Shown: positions 33,912 to 42,951, counted from the first letter of the stretch. The stretch: 64,000 nt of DNA from Parabacteroides bouchesdurhonensis (GCF_900186615.1 NZ_LT896588.1:3064471-3128470); one strand, 5' to 3'. The notes: a model not told the origin generated them from the sequence alone. A program made the numbers and translations.

Positions 33912-35042
33912 TTATAACCTATTATTAAGTTGCTGAACCATGACACTTTTCCATGTGGTGAAATCGCCGGCTACAATATGCCTGCGTGCTTCCTTCACCA
34001 GCCATAAGTAGAAAGCCAGGTTGTGTATGGAAGCAATCTGCAGTCCCAACAGCTCGTTTACTTTGATGAGATGATGCAGATACGCTTTGGAGTATAACGT
34101 ATCTACGTATGAATTGGCGTCCGGATCAATGGGAGAGAAGTCGTCTTCCCATTTCTTGTTGCGCATATTCATGGTTCCGAAACGAGTGAAGAGTTGCCCG
34201 TTTCTCCCGTTACGAGTAGGCATGATGCAATCAAACATATCCACACCGCGCTCAATAGCTTCCAGCAGGTTTGCAGGAGTTCCCACCCCCATCAGGTAAC
34301 GGGGTTTGTCTTTGGGTAGAATCTCGTTTACTACTTCAATCATTTCGTACATCTTTTCGGTAGGTTCACCAACGGCCAGTCCTCCGATGGCATTCCCGTC
34401 AGCACCTTTTTCAGCCACGTTCTCTGCGGCACGTTGGCGCAGATCAGTGTACACACATCCCTGAACAATTGGAAACAGGCTTTGGCTATAACCGTATTTA
34501 GGCTCTGTATTGTTGAAGCGGTCAAAACAACGATTCAGCCAGCGTTCGGTAAGTCCCAGTGATTTCTTGGCATACTCATAATCGGCGTCACCGGGACAAC
34601 ATTCATCGAATGCCATAATAATGTCAGCTCCGATAGTGCGCTGGATGTCCATTACCTTTTCCGGTGTGAACAAATGCTTCGAGCCGTCGATATGCGAACG
34701 GAACATAGCCCCCTCTTCATGCAGCTTACGGTTTTCCGACAAAGAAAATACCTGAAAGCCTCCGCTGTCCGTCAGTATCGGACGATCCCACGTGTTAAAC
34801 TTGTGCAATCCGCCTGCTTTCTCCAGAATATCCAGTCCGGGACGGAGATAGAGGTGATAGGTATTGCCAAGAATGATCTGAGCGTTGATGTCGTCTTTCA
34901 ACTCGGTCATATGTACGCCTTTCACAGATCCTTGTGTGCCTACAGGCATGAAAATGGGCGTCTCAATTACTCCATGATCGGTAGTTATCAAGCCCGCCCT
35001 TGCGTTCGATTTCGTATCGTTATATTGTAGTTCGAAGTTCAT
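33912..35042 (-). CDS. tgt: tRNA-guanine transglycosylase
   Basis: A 376-residue enzyme that exchanges guanine-34 for a queuine precursor in tRNAs with GUN anticodons. The TIM barrel shows the family motifs: TPIFMPVGTQGSVKG, LGNTYHLYLRPG, DSGGFQVFSL with the general base Asp near 93, AFDECCPG, GGLAVGEP and the nucleophile region DMFDCIMPTRNGRNG. The usual CxCxxC zinc site of bacterial Tgt (normally near residue 305) is not evident in the C-terminal part (MNMRNKKWEDDFSPIDPD), which reads differently from the E. coli enzyme. First gene of the tgt-lptG transcript. Confidence 0.94.
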   Translation of the reverse strand: MNFELQYNDTKSNARAGLITTDHGVIETPIFMPVGTQGSVKGVHMTELKDDINAQIILGNTYHLYLRPGLDILEKAGGLHKFNTWDRPILTDSGGFQVFSLSENRKLHEEGAMFRSHIDGSKHLFTPEKVMDIQRTIGADIIMAFDECCPGDADYEYAKKSLGLTERWLNRCFDRFNNTEPKYGYSQSLFPIVQGCVYTDLRQRAAENVAEKGADGNAIGGLAVGEPTEKMYEMIEVVNEILPKDKPRYLMGVGTPANLLEAIERGVDMFDCIMPTRNGRNGQLFTRFGTMNMRNKKWEDDFSPIDPDANSYVDTLYSKAYLHHLIKVNELLGLQIASIHNLAFYLWLVKEARRHIVAGDFTTWKSVMVQQLNNRL

Positions 35043-35059
35043 GCAGTGAAATTTGCTGG

Positions 35060-35067
35060 CAAAGGTA
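35060..35067 (-). promoter_or_regulatory. -7 element of the tgt-lptG operon
   Basis: TACCTTTG on the minus strand, 17 bp upstream of the tgt ATG. Confidence 0.6.
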
Positions 35068-35078
35068 GCATTTTTCTA

Positions 35079-36689
35079 TTAGAATCCGAAGTCATCCACT
35101 TCTACCTTTTTCACCTCTTCCTCTTTAGGTTTCTCAACAAACTTATGTTCCGTGTTTGCTTTTATGATGATAGCGCGCATCGGACGTACCGGGCAGATCG
35201 ATTCACAACCACCGCAACCGATACATAAATCCGGGTCTATACTGGGGATAGTGAGTGTACCTTCGTATGGAACCATGTGCACTGCTTGCGTAGGACAATG
35301 TTCGGAGCATGCTCCGCAATCTGTACCTTCTGTTTTCACAATACAGCGGTTGATAAAGAAAGTGGCGATGCCTACCTGTGTGGTTGCCTTTTCTTCTTTA
35401 GTCAGCGGCATTATAGCCCGTGTAGGACAAACATCGGCACATACCGTACATTCGTAATTACAGTAACTGCTCACGTAAGCCAGACGGGGTTTCAGCATGT
35501 AATCGAATCCATATTCAAGTCCGGCCGGACGCAGTACCTGACTGGGGCAGCGAACTACACAGATATGGCAGGCTGTACATTTATCCTTAAACCGTTCCAG
35601 GCTGATTGATCCCGGCGGTGTGATAGGTGGCCATTGTTCCCGGTTGCAGTTACGGTTACGTTTACGTTCTCTATGGCCCTTTCCCTGACTAACTTCATCA
35701 GCCAGTACCGATACAATGGGCATGCTCACTGCAACGGTTGCCGTAGTTGCCAGAAATGTCCGGCGGCTGTTTGCGGAGTAGCTTATGTTGTCTTTTCCGG
35801 TTGCCTGAATGGTATCTACGGCTGTTTCTTCCTTTTTACTGAAAGGTTTGAAGCGGTATTGCAAGCCGCCTTTTGCACAGGATGAAATACAGTTAAAGCA
35901 ATCTACACAGCGTGAAGTATCTACAGTGAGGTCTTTGCTGTTGATGGCTTCGGCTTTGCAAGTATGTTCACAGTTGCCACAATGCGTACAAGCATCCTTG
36001 TCGAAGGATATGCGGAAGAATGAATAGCGGGATACAAGGCTCAGTAAAGCGCCTACCGGACATAATGTGTTACAGAATAGACGTCCGCGGAATATAACGA
36101 GTACGATGAAGACGAGCAGTGCGGCAATAGCGGCTATAAGGCCGGAAGCGGTAACTGTACTTACGGTTACATGATATAATGAATAGTTGTCCATTTTCAT
36201 CAATAAGTCTGCCAGAATATTGTTTCCCCACATAACAACCGGACGGAATAAATTGGTTGCTATACGTCCGAAGTTGCTGTATGGATCGAGCAACATGGCC
36301 AATCCCATAAAGCCGAATATGCCCAAAACGACCGTAATCAGCAATAACGAGTAACGTAAAACATTTGCAGCTTTATGATATTTGAATCTGCGTATGCCTT
36401 TCTTTTTCTTCTTTCCTATGCAAAACAGACGGTTAATAACATCCTGCAATACACCTGCCGGACAAATTACCGAACAGTATATCCGTCCGAATAATAAAGC
36501 CAGTACAATTTGGAATACAATAATGCCTGCCGCGCCACATAGCAGAGCCGGCATAAGTTGGATATGCAGCAGGGTATGTACATCGTTCGGTAAAACACCG
36601 GCAAAATCTACGAAGAATAGGAGTATAGGTACGAAAAAGAGGATTGCGAGGAATACCCGCAACCCTTTTAAATAGTTATATCGTTTCAT
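35079..36689 (-). CDS. NapH/MauN-like membrane protein with multiple 4Fe-4S sites
   Basis: A 536-residue electron-transfer protein. About five membrane helices occupy residues 1-215, with two CxxxCP motifs near membrane borders (CSVICPAGVLQD, CNTLCPVGALL), the NapH signature. Then come Cys motifs for about six clusters: CTHCGNCEHTC, CVDCFNCISSC, CTACHICVVRC, CTVCADVC, CGACSEHC, CIGCGGCESIC. In the middle, NSRRTFLATTATVAV looks like a twin-arginine signal before a hydrophobic segment, so the C-terminal ferredoxin half is probably outside the membrane. It starts 3 bp after the DUF362 gene and probably passes electrons to or from that protein; the donor and acceptor are unknown. Confidence 0.88.
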   Translation of the reverse strand: MKRYNYLKGLRVFLAILFFVPILLFFVDFAGVLPNDVHTLLHIQLMPALLCGAAGIIVFQIVLALLFGRIYCSVICPAGVLQDVINRLFCIGKKKKKGIRRFKYHKAANVLRYSLLLITVVLGIFGFMGLAMLLDPYSNFGRIATNLFRPVVMWGNNILADLLMKMDNYSLYHVTVSTVTASGLIAAIAALLVFIVLVIFRGRLFCNTLCPVGALLSLVSRYSFFRISFDKDACTHCGNCEHTCKAEAINSKDLTVDTSRCVDCFNCISSCAKGGLQYRFKPFSKKEETAVDTIQATGKDNISYSANSRRTFLATTATVAVSMPIVSVLADEVSQGKGHRERKRNRNCNREQWPPITPPGSISLERFKDKCTACHICVVRCPSQVLRPAGLEYGFDYMLKPRLAYVSSYCNYECTVCADVCPTRAIMPLTKEEKATTQVGIATFFINRCIVKTEGTDCGACSEHCPTQAVHMVPYEGTLTIPSIDPDLCIGCGGCESICPVRPMRAIIIKANTEHKFVEKPKEEEVKKVEVDDFGF

Positions 36690-36692
36690 GCT

Positions 36693-37625
36693 TTATATCT
36701 TGATACGTTTGATGGTTATCTTATCCAGATCGGTACTTCCCAGCTTAAGATTTTCTCCTTTCTCAAGATGGCTTACCGCTTCCATATCCAATTTTTTAAC
36801 CTGATTGAATAGCTTTAATGCGGCTGTGTCTATAGCAACAATATTAGGTGAAACTATCAATGACTTTAACACAGCAACATCGGCTGCGCTTTTTCCCTGA
36901 GGACCGTTCTGGTGCATGATGCGATAAGCGTCTACAATATTCAATACCGGTTTTTTCTGCCAGGTACAAATATCCGCAATACATTGTTGCAAGTCATTCT
37001 GATGGAAGAAGCGGCGATCCCAAACGATTCCCATATAGTTCTTCATGGCACATGTCATCTTTGCACCGCCATGATTCTTTAATACAGGAACATTAATCCA
37101 TACGTCTGCTTCAACGAGCGCTTCGTGAATCTTTGCGCTCTTTAGATTTACACCGTTAGGGATGGAAACCTCCTTGTAGTATTTTTCGTCGTTACCCGGC
37201 ATAATGATGCCTCCGGCCTCTTTTACGGCTGCGGCAATGCCACTGGTTTCATAGCATTTCTGCCAGTTGTCGCATGTATGGTCAAATACGGTCACTTTTT
37301 CGGCTCCGGCAGCCAGACATTTTTGTACTAATGCTTTTACTAGTTTAGGATTGGTATTTCCCGCCATTTCGGGAGAACGATCCCAGCCAATATTGGGCTT
37401 GATAACTACCTTTTGTCCTTTTTTTACATATTTACCGATTCCGCCCAGGGTTTCTATTGCTTTGTCGAGCATTACTTCCGGTTCGCCGCCCATTACGGCA
37501 ACCATGTCGGGGATTTGTTCTACAGCAACAGTATTAGTGATTAAAGCCGCTTGTAGGCCTTCAAAATTTAATGAAAGAGCAGCACCTGCTACTACACTGG
37601 TCTTTAAGAAATCGCGACGCTTCAT
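36693..37625 (-). CDS. DUF362 protein with Tat signal
   Basis: A 310-residue exported protein from the ATG at 37625. The N-terminus MKRRDFLKTSVVAGAALSL is a typical twin-arginine signal, indicating export in folded form. The body shows DUF362 motifs (VVIKPNIGWDRSPEMAGNTNPKLV, VTVFDHTCDNW, DVWINVPVLKNHGGAKMTCAMKNYMG). DUF362 proteins often occur with ferredoxin domains, here supplied by the next gene; the reaction is unknown. The frame is open 39 codons further upstream, but the TACATTTG element lies in that stretch, so the shorter start is right. Confidence 0.88.
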   Translation of the reverse strand: MKRRDFLKTSVVAGAALSLNFEGLQAALITNTVAVEQIPDMVAVMGGEPEVMLDKAIETLGGIGKYVKKGQKVVIKPNIGWDRSPEMAGNTNPKLVKALVQKCLAAGAEKVTVFDHTCDNWQKCYETSGIAAAVKEAGGIIMPGNDEKYYKEVSIPNGVNLKSAKIHEALVEADVWINVPVLKNHGGAKMTCAMKNYMGIVWDRRFFHQNDLQQCIADICTWQKKPVLNIVDAYRIMHQNGPQGKSAADVAVLKSLIVSPNIVAIDTAALKLFNQVKKLDMEAVSHLEKGENLKLGSTDLDKITIKRIKI

Positions 37626-37654
37626 CTTATTTACTAATTTAGAATATTTCGAAA

Positions 37655-37662
37655 CAAATGTA
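37655..37662 (-). promoter_or_regulatory. -7 element of the DUF362/Fe-S operon
   Basis: TACATTTG on the minus strand, 29 bp upstream of the ATG at 37625. Confidence 0.6.
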
Positions 37663-37682
37663 ATAATTATCTGATAATAGAT

Positions 37683-37690
37683 TATCTTTG
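37683..37690 (+). promoter_or_regulatory. -7 element of the 37712 gene
   Basis: TATCTTTG, divergent from the DUF362 promoter; it contains the in-frame TTG at 37688 and so favours the ATG at 37712 as start. Confidence 0.55.
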
Positions 37691-37711
37691 ATAGCAAAAA
37701 AATGGCAAAAT

Positions 37712-38506
37712 ATGATCTTAAACACTTATCTATCACTAACATCGTTTGTGAAAGGGTGGAAGAGTAATACCGAAAGTCCCACCTTTGTTTTACCGGCGAT
37801 AAACCTCATACATGCCTTACCTTTCAATGAATATGAATACGGTTTATCCCTTCTCCGTAAATCGATTGGCTTACATGAACAAAGAATGAATATTCCTTTG
37901 GAGAAAAGTAAGCAAATGATACCTTTTTTCCGTGATAACAGGCGGATGTTGGTAGGTCCTGAAATGGAAATCTATATAATTTCGCTGTATGAAAGTGATA
38001 AGCAACCGTTGCGTATGCCTGTAACAGAAGCTCCATTGATAAAACTATCATTTGATTATGAGCAGTTAGCAGAACATTGCCTTCTGGAAAATTTATATTT
38101 GATCCGTTGTAAATACGATGAAAAGCAAATGCTGGATATATTTGTACAACAAATGGAGCGTGAATATGATAAGTTTTTCTACGACGACGAACATACAGGC
38201 TTTACTGCCGATTCCCGCTTTTATTCTATGCTTTGCAACGCATGTATGGAGGTAAAGAACTCGTCGGAAAAAGATGAAAAAGAATGGAATCTGGCATTAT
38301 TCCGTCATCCTGCGGAAGCGGAATACGGCTTTATAGACGGGAAACTCACGCCATTTTCGTCTGTTTCCATTCCGCCAACCTGTATAAAAAAGGTTGCCAT
38401 GATGGATAGGGAGAAGGATATTTTATCTTTTAGTGCATTGGCTGGTTTTCTGCAAAAGAACGGATTGGCACCGGAAATATATCTGGAGGGATTAATTGAA
38501 GATTGA
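37712..38506 (+). CDS. Conserved hypothetical protein, weakly DUF2971-like
   Basis: A 264-residue soluble protein with no signal peptide. From the C-terminal half, EWNLALFRHPAEAEYGFIDGKLTPFSSVSIPPTCIKKV recalls the pattern of DUF2971 proteins (EWR..., G..IPY..., I..I), but the N-terminal part does not match well, so this is a weak resemblance. The region around IPLEKSKQMIPFFRDNRRMLVG has no known motif. It is monocistronic, divergent from the DUF362 operon, and followed by a palindromic array. Confidence 0.6.
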   Translation: MILNTYLSLTSFVKGWKSNTESPTFVLPAINLIHALPFNEYEYGLSLLRKSIGLHEQRMNIPLEKSKQMIPFFRDNRRMLVGPEMEIYIISLYESDKQPLRMPVTEAPLIKLSFDYEQLAEHCLLENLYLIRCKYDEKQMLDIFVQQMEREYDKFFYDDEHTGFTADSRFYSMLCNACMEVKNSSEKDEKEWNLALFRHPAEAEYGFIDGKLTPFSSVSIPPTCIKKVAMMDREKDILSFSALAGFLQKNGLAPEIYLEGLIED

Positions 38507-38539
38507 ACTGCTTAAAAGAATCCATCCGAAAGCAATTTT

Positions 38540-38605
38540 GTTCCATGCCGGTGGAACAAACGTTTCATCCCGATGGAACAAGTGTTTCATGCTGGTGGAA
38601 CTTTT
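38540..38605. repeat. Palindromic array A, three 22-bp units
   Basis: Units start at 38540, 38562 and 38584. Each has arms of the type GTTYCAT and RTGGAAC around a 4-base loop (GCCG, CCCG, GCTG) plus a 4-base spacer. The spacer also sits between complementary arms (GGAAC/GTTTC), so dyad centres recur every 11 bp. It ends 36 bp before the aldose epimerase start, in the 135-bp spacer after the 37712 gene. Confidence 0.85.
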
Positions 38606-38641
38606 GTGAAACAAAATGCTGCTTTTTAAAAACACAATAAT

Positions 38642-39514
38642 ATGAAAACTCTATCTAACGAACATCTGATTATTAAGGTTGCCGGGCACGGAGCGGAACT
38701 TTCAAGCATTGTTTCCAAAGCAACCGGCAAAGAATATTTATGGCAGGCCGATCCTGCCTTTTGGAAACGTCATTCGCCCGTGTTATTCCCGATTGTAGGC
38801 GGCGTATGGAATAATGAATACCGGCATCAGGGAACGGCCTATACGCTTACGCAACATGGCTTTGCAAGGGATAACGACTTTACGTTGGTTTCGGAATCGG
38901 ATACGAAAATATGGTTTCGGTTGGAATCTAATGATGCAACGCTAAAAGTATATCCGTTTCCGTTTGTGCTGAAAATAGGTTACAAGTTACATGGAAAGAA
39001 TATCGATGTAATGTGGTCGGTAAAAAACACAGGAAAAGACGACATGTATTTCCAGATAGGCGCTCATCCGGCCTTTTACTATCCTGGCTATAATCCGGAT
39101 GAAAAGGAAAGAGGTTATTTTGCATTCGATAAGAAAGACGGACTGGAGTATATATTGATTTCGGAAAAAGGATGTGTTTCGTTGGATACCTTTTCGTTGG
39201 ATTTGGAAGACGGTTTACTGCCTGTTGATGTCCATACTTTCGACAAAGATGCCCTCATCTTTCAGAACAGCCAGTTAAAGAAAGTGGCATTGCTTGACAA
39301 GAATAAGAATCCATACATTACGTTGCATTTTACAGCTCCGGTAGTAGGACTGTGGTCTCCGCCTGCCAAGAACGCGCCTTTCGTTTGTATCGAACCCTGG
39401 TACGGGCGTTGTGACAGAGCACACTATGACGGAGAGTTTAAAGATAAAGACTGGATGCAGCATTTGGCATCCGGCAAAACGTTTGATGCTTTTTATACGA
39501 TAGAAATAGAATAA
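38642..39514 (+). CDS. Aldose 1-epimerase family protein
   Basis: A 290-residue cytoplasmic beta-sandwich protein that should interconvert alpha and beta anomers of a hexose or its 6-phosphate. Family marks are GKEYLWQADPAFWKRHSPVLFPIVGG near residue 30, the catalytic His in IGAHPAFYYPG (about 142) and CIEPWYGRCD with the catalytic Glu (about 258). It resembles the LacX-like aldose epimerases more than GalM. It has no signal peptide and does not belong to an obvious sugar operon. Confidence 0.88.
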   Translation: MKTLSNEHLIIKVAGHGAELSSIVSKATGKEYLWQADPAFWKRHSPVLFPIVGGVWNNEYRHQGTAYTLTQHGFARDNDFTLVSESDTKIWFRLESNDATLKVYPFPFVLKIGYKLHGKNIDVMWSVKNTGKDDMYFQIGAHPAFYYPGYNPDEKERGYFAFDKKDGLEYILISEKGCVSLDTFSLDLEDGLLPVDVHTFDKDALIFQNSQLKKVALLDKNKNPYITLHFTAPVVGLWSPPAKNAPFVCIEPWYGRCDRAHYDGEFKDKDWMQHLASGKTFDAFYTIEIE

Positions 39515-39551
39515 TGGCTGGTGGGTAAAAGTTGTTTTTGGAATAAATGAC

Positions 39552-39559
39552 TACCTTTG
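39552..39559 (+). promoter_or_regulatory. -7 element of the cysteine desulfidase gene
   Basis: TACCTTTG 31 bp upstream of the ATG at 39591; a GTTG 18 bp further up may be the -33 part. Confidence 0.65.
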
Positions 39560-39590
39560 CCGCAACTAATTTTATCAAACGTTCATTACC

Positions 39591-40883
39591 ATGGATCAAA
39601 ATACTGCATCGCAAATTCTTACATTGATTCACCGAGAGGTTATACCTGCTATTGGTTGTACAGAACCTGTTGCTGTTGCCCTGGCGGCGGCTAAAGCTGC
39701 CGAGACTTTGGGAAAGAAACCTGAAAAAATAGAAGTGTATCTGAGCGCTAATATTTTGAAGAATGCAATGGGAGTGGGGATTCCCGGAACCGGTATGGTT
39801 GGGCTGCCTATTGCCATAGCATTAGGTGCTCTGATTGGTAAATCGGCCTATGGACTGGAGGTTTTGCGAGACCTTACACCGGAAGGCCTGGAAGCCGGAA
39901 AGGGTATGGTGGATAGTAAATGTATCCACATCGCATTGAAAGAAAATGTAGATAAACTATATATCGAGATTCATTGTTTTGTCGGAAATGATTCGGCAAA
40001 GGTGATTATTTGCCATGAACATACACATATAATATATGTAGAAAAGAACGGAGACGTTTTATTGGATGATCGTATTTCCGGTGCTTCTTCAGAAGAATCT
40101 TGTCCGGATAATGACCTTCGTCTGTCATTCTCTACCGTTTACGAATTTGCGACAGAGATGCCTTTGGATGATATCCGGTTTATTCTTCAAACAGCAGAGT
40201 TCAATAAAAAGGCGGCAAAGGCTTCCATGGAAGGAAACTACGGGCATACCGTATGCAAAACCGTGTCGGGCGCTCTCGGAAAGAAATATTTAGGAGAATC
40301 TACCTATACGCATATGCTGGCAATGACAGCTGCTGCCTGTGATGCCCGCATGGACGGGGCTATGATTCCGGTTATGAGTAATTCCGGTAGTGGAAATCAG
40401 GGAATAGCGGCAACGTTGCCCGTGCTATCGTTTGCGGAAGATATTAACTGTACGGAAGAGCAATTAATACGTTCGCTGATGTTAAGCCATCTGATGGTAA
40501 TCTATATTAAACAGAGTTTGGGGCGTTTATCCGCTCTTTGCGGATGTGTCGTTGCTGCAACCGGAGCGAGTTGCGGCATCACGTGGCTGATGGGAGGGAA
40601 CAAAACACAAATATCATACGCCATCAAAAACATGATAGGTAATATAACCGGGATGATTTGCGACGGCGCTAAGCCTAGTTGTGCCATGAAAGTTTCGAGC
40701 GGAGTTTCTACCGCCATGCTGTCTGCTTTGATGGCTATGGAAAATAAAGTAGTAACCTCCGTAGAAGGTATTATTGATGAAGATGTAGATAAATCTATCT
40801 CTAATCTGACGGCCATCGGGTCACGCGGCATGGAAACGACGGATAAACTGGTTTTGGATATAATGACCGGAAAGTCTCATTGA
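39591..40883 (+). CDS. L-cysteine desulfidase family protein (UPF0597, CyuA/YhaM-like)
   Basis: A 430-residue member of the serine-dehydratase-alpha-like family that in characterised relatives degrades L-cysteine to pyruvate, ammonia and sulfide with a 4Fe-4S cluster. Marks are IGCTEPVAVALAAAKA near residue 21, a Gly-rich stretch (AMGVGIPGTGMVGLPIAIALGAL, about 61), SNSGSGNQGIAATLPV (about 265), and conserved Cys in GCVVAATGASCGIT and GMICDGAKPSCAMKV that are likely cluster ligands. It has its own promoter; no cysteine transporter adjoins it. Confidence 0.9.
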   Translation: MDQNTASQILTLIHREVIPAIGCTEPVAVALAAAKAAETLGKKPEKIEVYLSANILKNAMGVGIPGTGMVGLPIAIALGALIGKSAYGLEVLRDLTPEGLEAGKGMVDSKCIHIALKENVDKLYIEIHCFVGNDSAKVIICHEHTHIIYVEKNGDVLLDDRISGASSEESCPDNDLRLSFSTVYEFATEMPLDDIRFILQTAEFNKKAAKASMEGNYGHTVCKTVSGALGKKYLGESTYTHMLAMTAAACDARMDGAMIPVMSNSGSGNQGIAATLPVLSFAEDINCTEEQLIRSLMLSHLMVIYIKQSLGRLSALCGCVVAATGASCGITWLMGGNKTQISYAIKNMIGNITGMICDGAKPSCAMKVSSGVSTAMLSALMAMENKVVTSVEGIIDEDVDKSISNLTAIGSRGMETTDKLVLDIMTGKSH

Positions 40884-40990
40884 GAAAGAACCGATGCCCG
40901 TCATACGTTTATAAACAGAAACTATGACCTCATAGACAATGTCTATTAACATTTACAATGTATTATAAAAGATTTGCTAAAACAATGTTA

Positions 40991-40998
40991 TAAATTTG
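40991..40998 (+). promoter_or_regulatory. -7 element of the cytochrome c peroxidase gene
   Basis: TAAATTTG 28 bp upstream of the ATG at 41026; the alternative upstream TTG lies within it. Confidence 0.6.
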
Positions 40999-41025
40999 TA
41001 CACTAAATCTAAAACAATCAATATT

Positions 41026-42402
41026 ATGCGTAACACTATTCTTTGTAAAATGGCGGCATTGCCTGTCGGATTGTTTGTTCTGGCGTTTTTAACGCAGAGC
41101 TGTACGTCCGAGTATAAGAAATATGCCGGCGATGAAGCCAAACAAGTCGCATCCATTATCCGTGAAAACGGTTGCTTGCAATGCCATGCGGCAAATGCAG
41201 CCCTTCCTTTTTATGGTAAGCTTCCGCTGATAGGTCCGGTGGTTAAAGCTGATATGCTGGAAGGTACACGTTATTTGGACCTTACTGCTATGGTGAATGC
41301 TTTGGAAAACGGACAACCCGTTTCTGAGGTAGATATGGCAAAGGTGGAAAATACGGCCCTTAGCGGAACAATGCCTCCGGTAAAATACTATACAATGCCG
41401 ATGCACTGGGGTACAAATCTGGATAGTGAAGAAAGGGCGGTTATTATTTCGTGGGCGAAGAGTGTTCGTAAAAATAACTATACGTCTCCAACGGTTTCGG
41501 AAGAATTTATGAATGAACCTGTGCAGCCGCTGATGACTTCTATTCCTACTAATCCGGATAAAGTGGCATTAGGTTTTGCTTTATATCATGACACCCGTTT
41601 ATCGGGAGATAACACCATTTCATGTTCAACTTGTCACGGGTTGAATACGGGAGGTGTAGATCGTAAGCAATATTCGGAAGGTATAAAAGGACAGTTTGGC
41701 GGTGTTAATGCGCCAACCGTATATAATGCCGCTTTGAATTGTTTGCAGTTCTGGGATGGACGTGCCGCCGATTTGAAAGAACAAGCTGCCGGTCCTCCGC
41801 TTAATCCGGTAGAGATGGGTAGCGCCTCTTTTGATGAAATCAGTGCAAAGCTGGCTGCTGATAAAGATTTTAGCACTAAGTTCCTGGCTGTATATCCGGA
41901 AGGTTTTAACCAATCAACTATAACGGATGCCATTGCAGAATTTGAGAAGACATTACTCACGCCAAGTCGTTTTGATAAATATCTGATGGGAGATAAAAGC
42001 GCACTGACAGCCGAAGAACTGGAAGGATACCAATTATTTAAAGACAATAAATGCGCAACATGCCACGTTGGTATGAACATAGGCGGACAGTCATTTGAAT
42101 ATATGGGAATTAAGAATAATTACTTTGATTATCGCGGTACAGGCTTGACGGATGGCGACAACGGAAGATTTGCTGTTACTAAAGATGAAATGGATCGTCA
42201 TAAATTCAAGACTCCTACATTGCGTAATGTCATGATTACGGCACCATATATGCACGACGGAACAGTCGCTTCGGTAGAAGATGCTATTCGTATTATGCAC
42301 CAGTTCCAGATTGGTAAGAATATTACAGACCCGGAAATTAAAAAGATTGTAGCTTATCTTAACACGTTGACCGGCGAATATAACGGAGCTTTATTGCAAT
42401 AA
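41026..42402 (+). CDS. Cytochrome c peroxidase with extra N-terminal heme domain
   Basis: A 458-residue lipoprotein (LAFLTQSCTSEYKKY) that should reduce periplasmic hydrogen peroxide. It has three CxxCH sites: CLQCH near residue 49 in an N-terminal extra domain, CSTCH near 204 and CATCH near 345 in the usual di-heme CcpA/MauG-type core (DTRLSGDNTISCSTCHGL, APTVYNAALN, FKTPTLRNV, PYMHDGTVASVEDAI). The third heme would let it take electrons directly from a membrane quinol-linked donor. The start at 41026 follows the promoter and opens the signal peptide. Confidence 0.9.
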   Translation: MRNTILCKMAALPVGLFVLAFLTQSCTSEYKKYAGDEAKQVASIIRENGCLQCHAANAALPFYGKLPLIGPVVKADMLEGTRYLDLTAMVNALENGQPVSEVDMAKVENTALSGTMPPVKYYTMPMHWGTNLDSEERAVIISWAKSVRKNNYTSPTVSEEFMNEPVQPLMTSIPTNPDKVALGFALYHDTRLSGDNTISCSTCHGLNTGGVDRKQYSEGIKGQFGGVNAPTVYNAALNCLQFWDGRAADLKEQAAGPPLNPVEMGSASFDEISAKLAADKDFSTKFLAVYPEGFNQSTITDAIAEFEKTLLTPSRFDKYLMGDKSALTAEELEGYQLFKDNKCATCHVGMNIGGQSFEYMGIKNNYFDYRGTGLTDGDNGRFAVTKDEMDRHKFKTPTLRNVMITAPYMHDGTVASVEDAIRIMHQFQIGKNITDPEIKKIVAYLNTLTGEYNGALLQ

Positions 42403-42417
42403 CATAAATTAGGAAGT

Positions 42418-42879
42418 ATGCCCTTTCGTCTGACCTATATCCTCTTTTTATTAATTGCCTGTACTGGCATAGAAAAGATGTGGGGACAGGAGGAAGGGCT
42501 TGCTTCGTATTATCATGATCGTTTTCATGGCCGTAGAGCGGCCAGCGGTAGAAAACATGATTCTAACGAACTGGTAGCGGCTCACCGGACGTATCCTTTT
42601 GGTACTTTTTTGAGGGTTACGAACTTGGCAAATATGAAAAGCGTGATTGTTTGCGTGACAGATCGAGGTCCTTATAGAAAAGGGCGTATTATTGATGTCT
42701 CTCCAGAGGCTGCCGAGTTGTTAGAATTCAAAAAGAAAGGTATTACCCGGGTAAGAATAGAGGTCGTTCCCGGTCCGTTGGATTTACGATATTTGGATTT
42801 GATTTATCCCAAAGTCCCTTATTTAGAAACAGATTATTTACGCCCGATACCTCCATATAAAATAAAGTTAGGAAAATAG
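42418..42879 (+). CDS. RlpA-like septal ring protein
   Basis: A 153-residue exported protein. A signal peptide (LTYILFLLIACTGIEKMWGQ) is followed by a double-psi beta-barrel: GLASYYHDRFHGRRAASG, FGTFLRVTNLANMKSV, VTDRGPYRKGRIIDVSPEAAELL, with the Asp and His typical of RlpA lytic transglycosylases. It lacks a SPOR domain, so localisation to division septa through denuded glycan is not expected from this protein alone. It begins 15 bp after the peroxidase gene, so the two may be co-transcribed, without an obvious functional link. Confidence 0.88.
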   Translation: MPFRLTYILFLLIACTGIEKMWGQEEGLASYYHDRFHGRRAASGRKHDSNELVAAHRTYPFGTFLRVTNLANMKSVIVCVTDRGPYRKGRIIDVSPEAAELLEFKKKGITRVRIEVVPGPLDLRYLDLIYPKVPYLETDYLRPIPPYKIKLGK

Positions 42880-42951
42880 GCTCTAATCAATTTCTAATTT
42901 CAATTGAGAATATTCTAACGGAATATACAAGGTTAACCAAACTGTGACTAA

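Noticed and set aside
40931-40970. Repeated ACAATG with dyad TAGAC-ATT-GTCTA upstream of the peroxidase gene as a fourth 22-bp array
   Set aside because: The two copies are 19 bp apart, only one has a dyad, and no further unit follows; it may be an operator but does not fit the array class.
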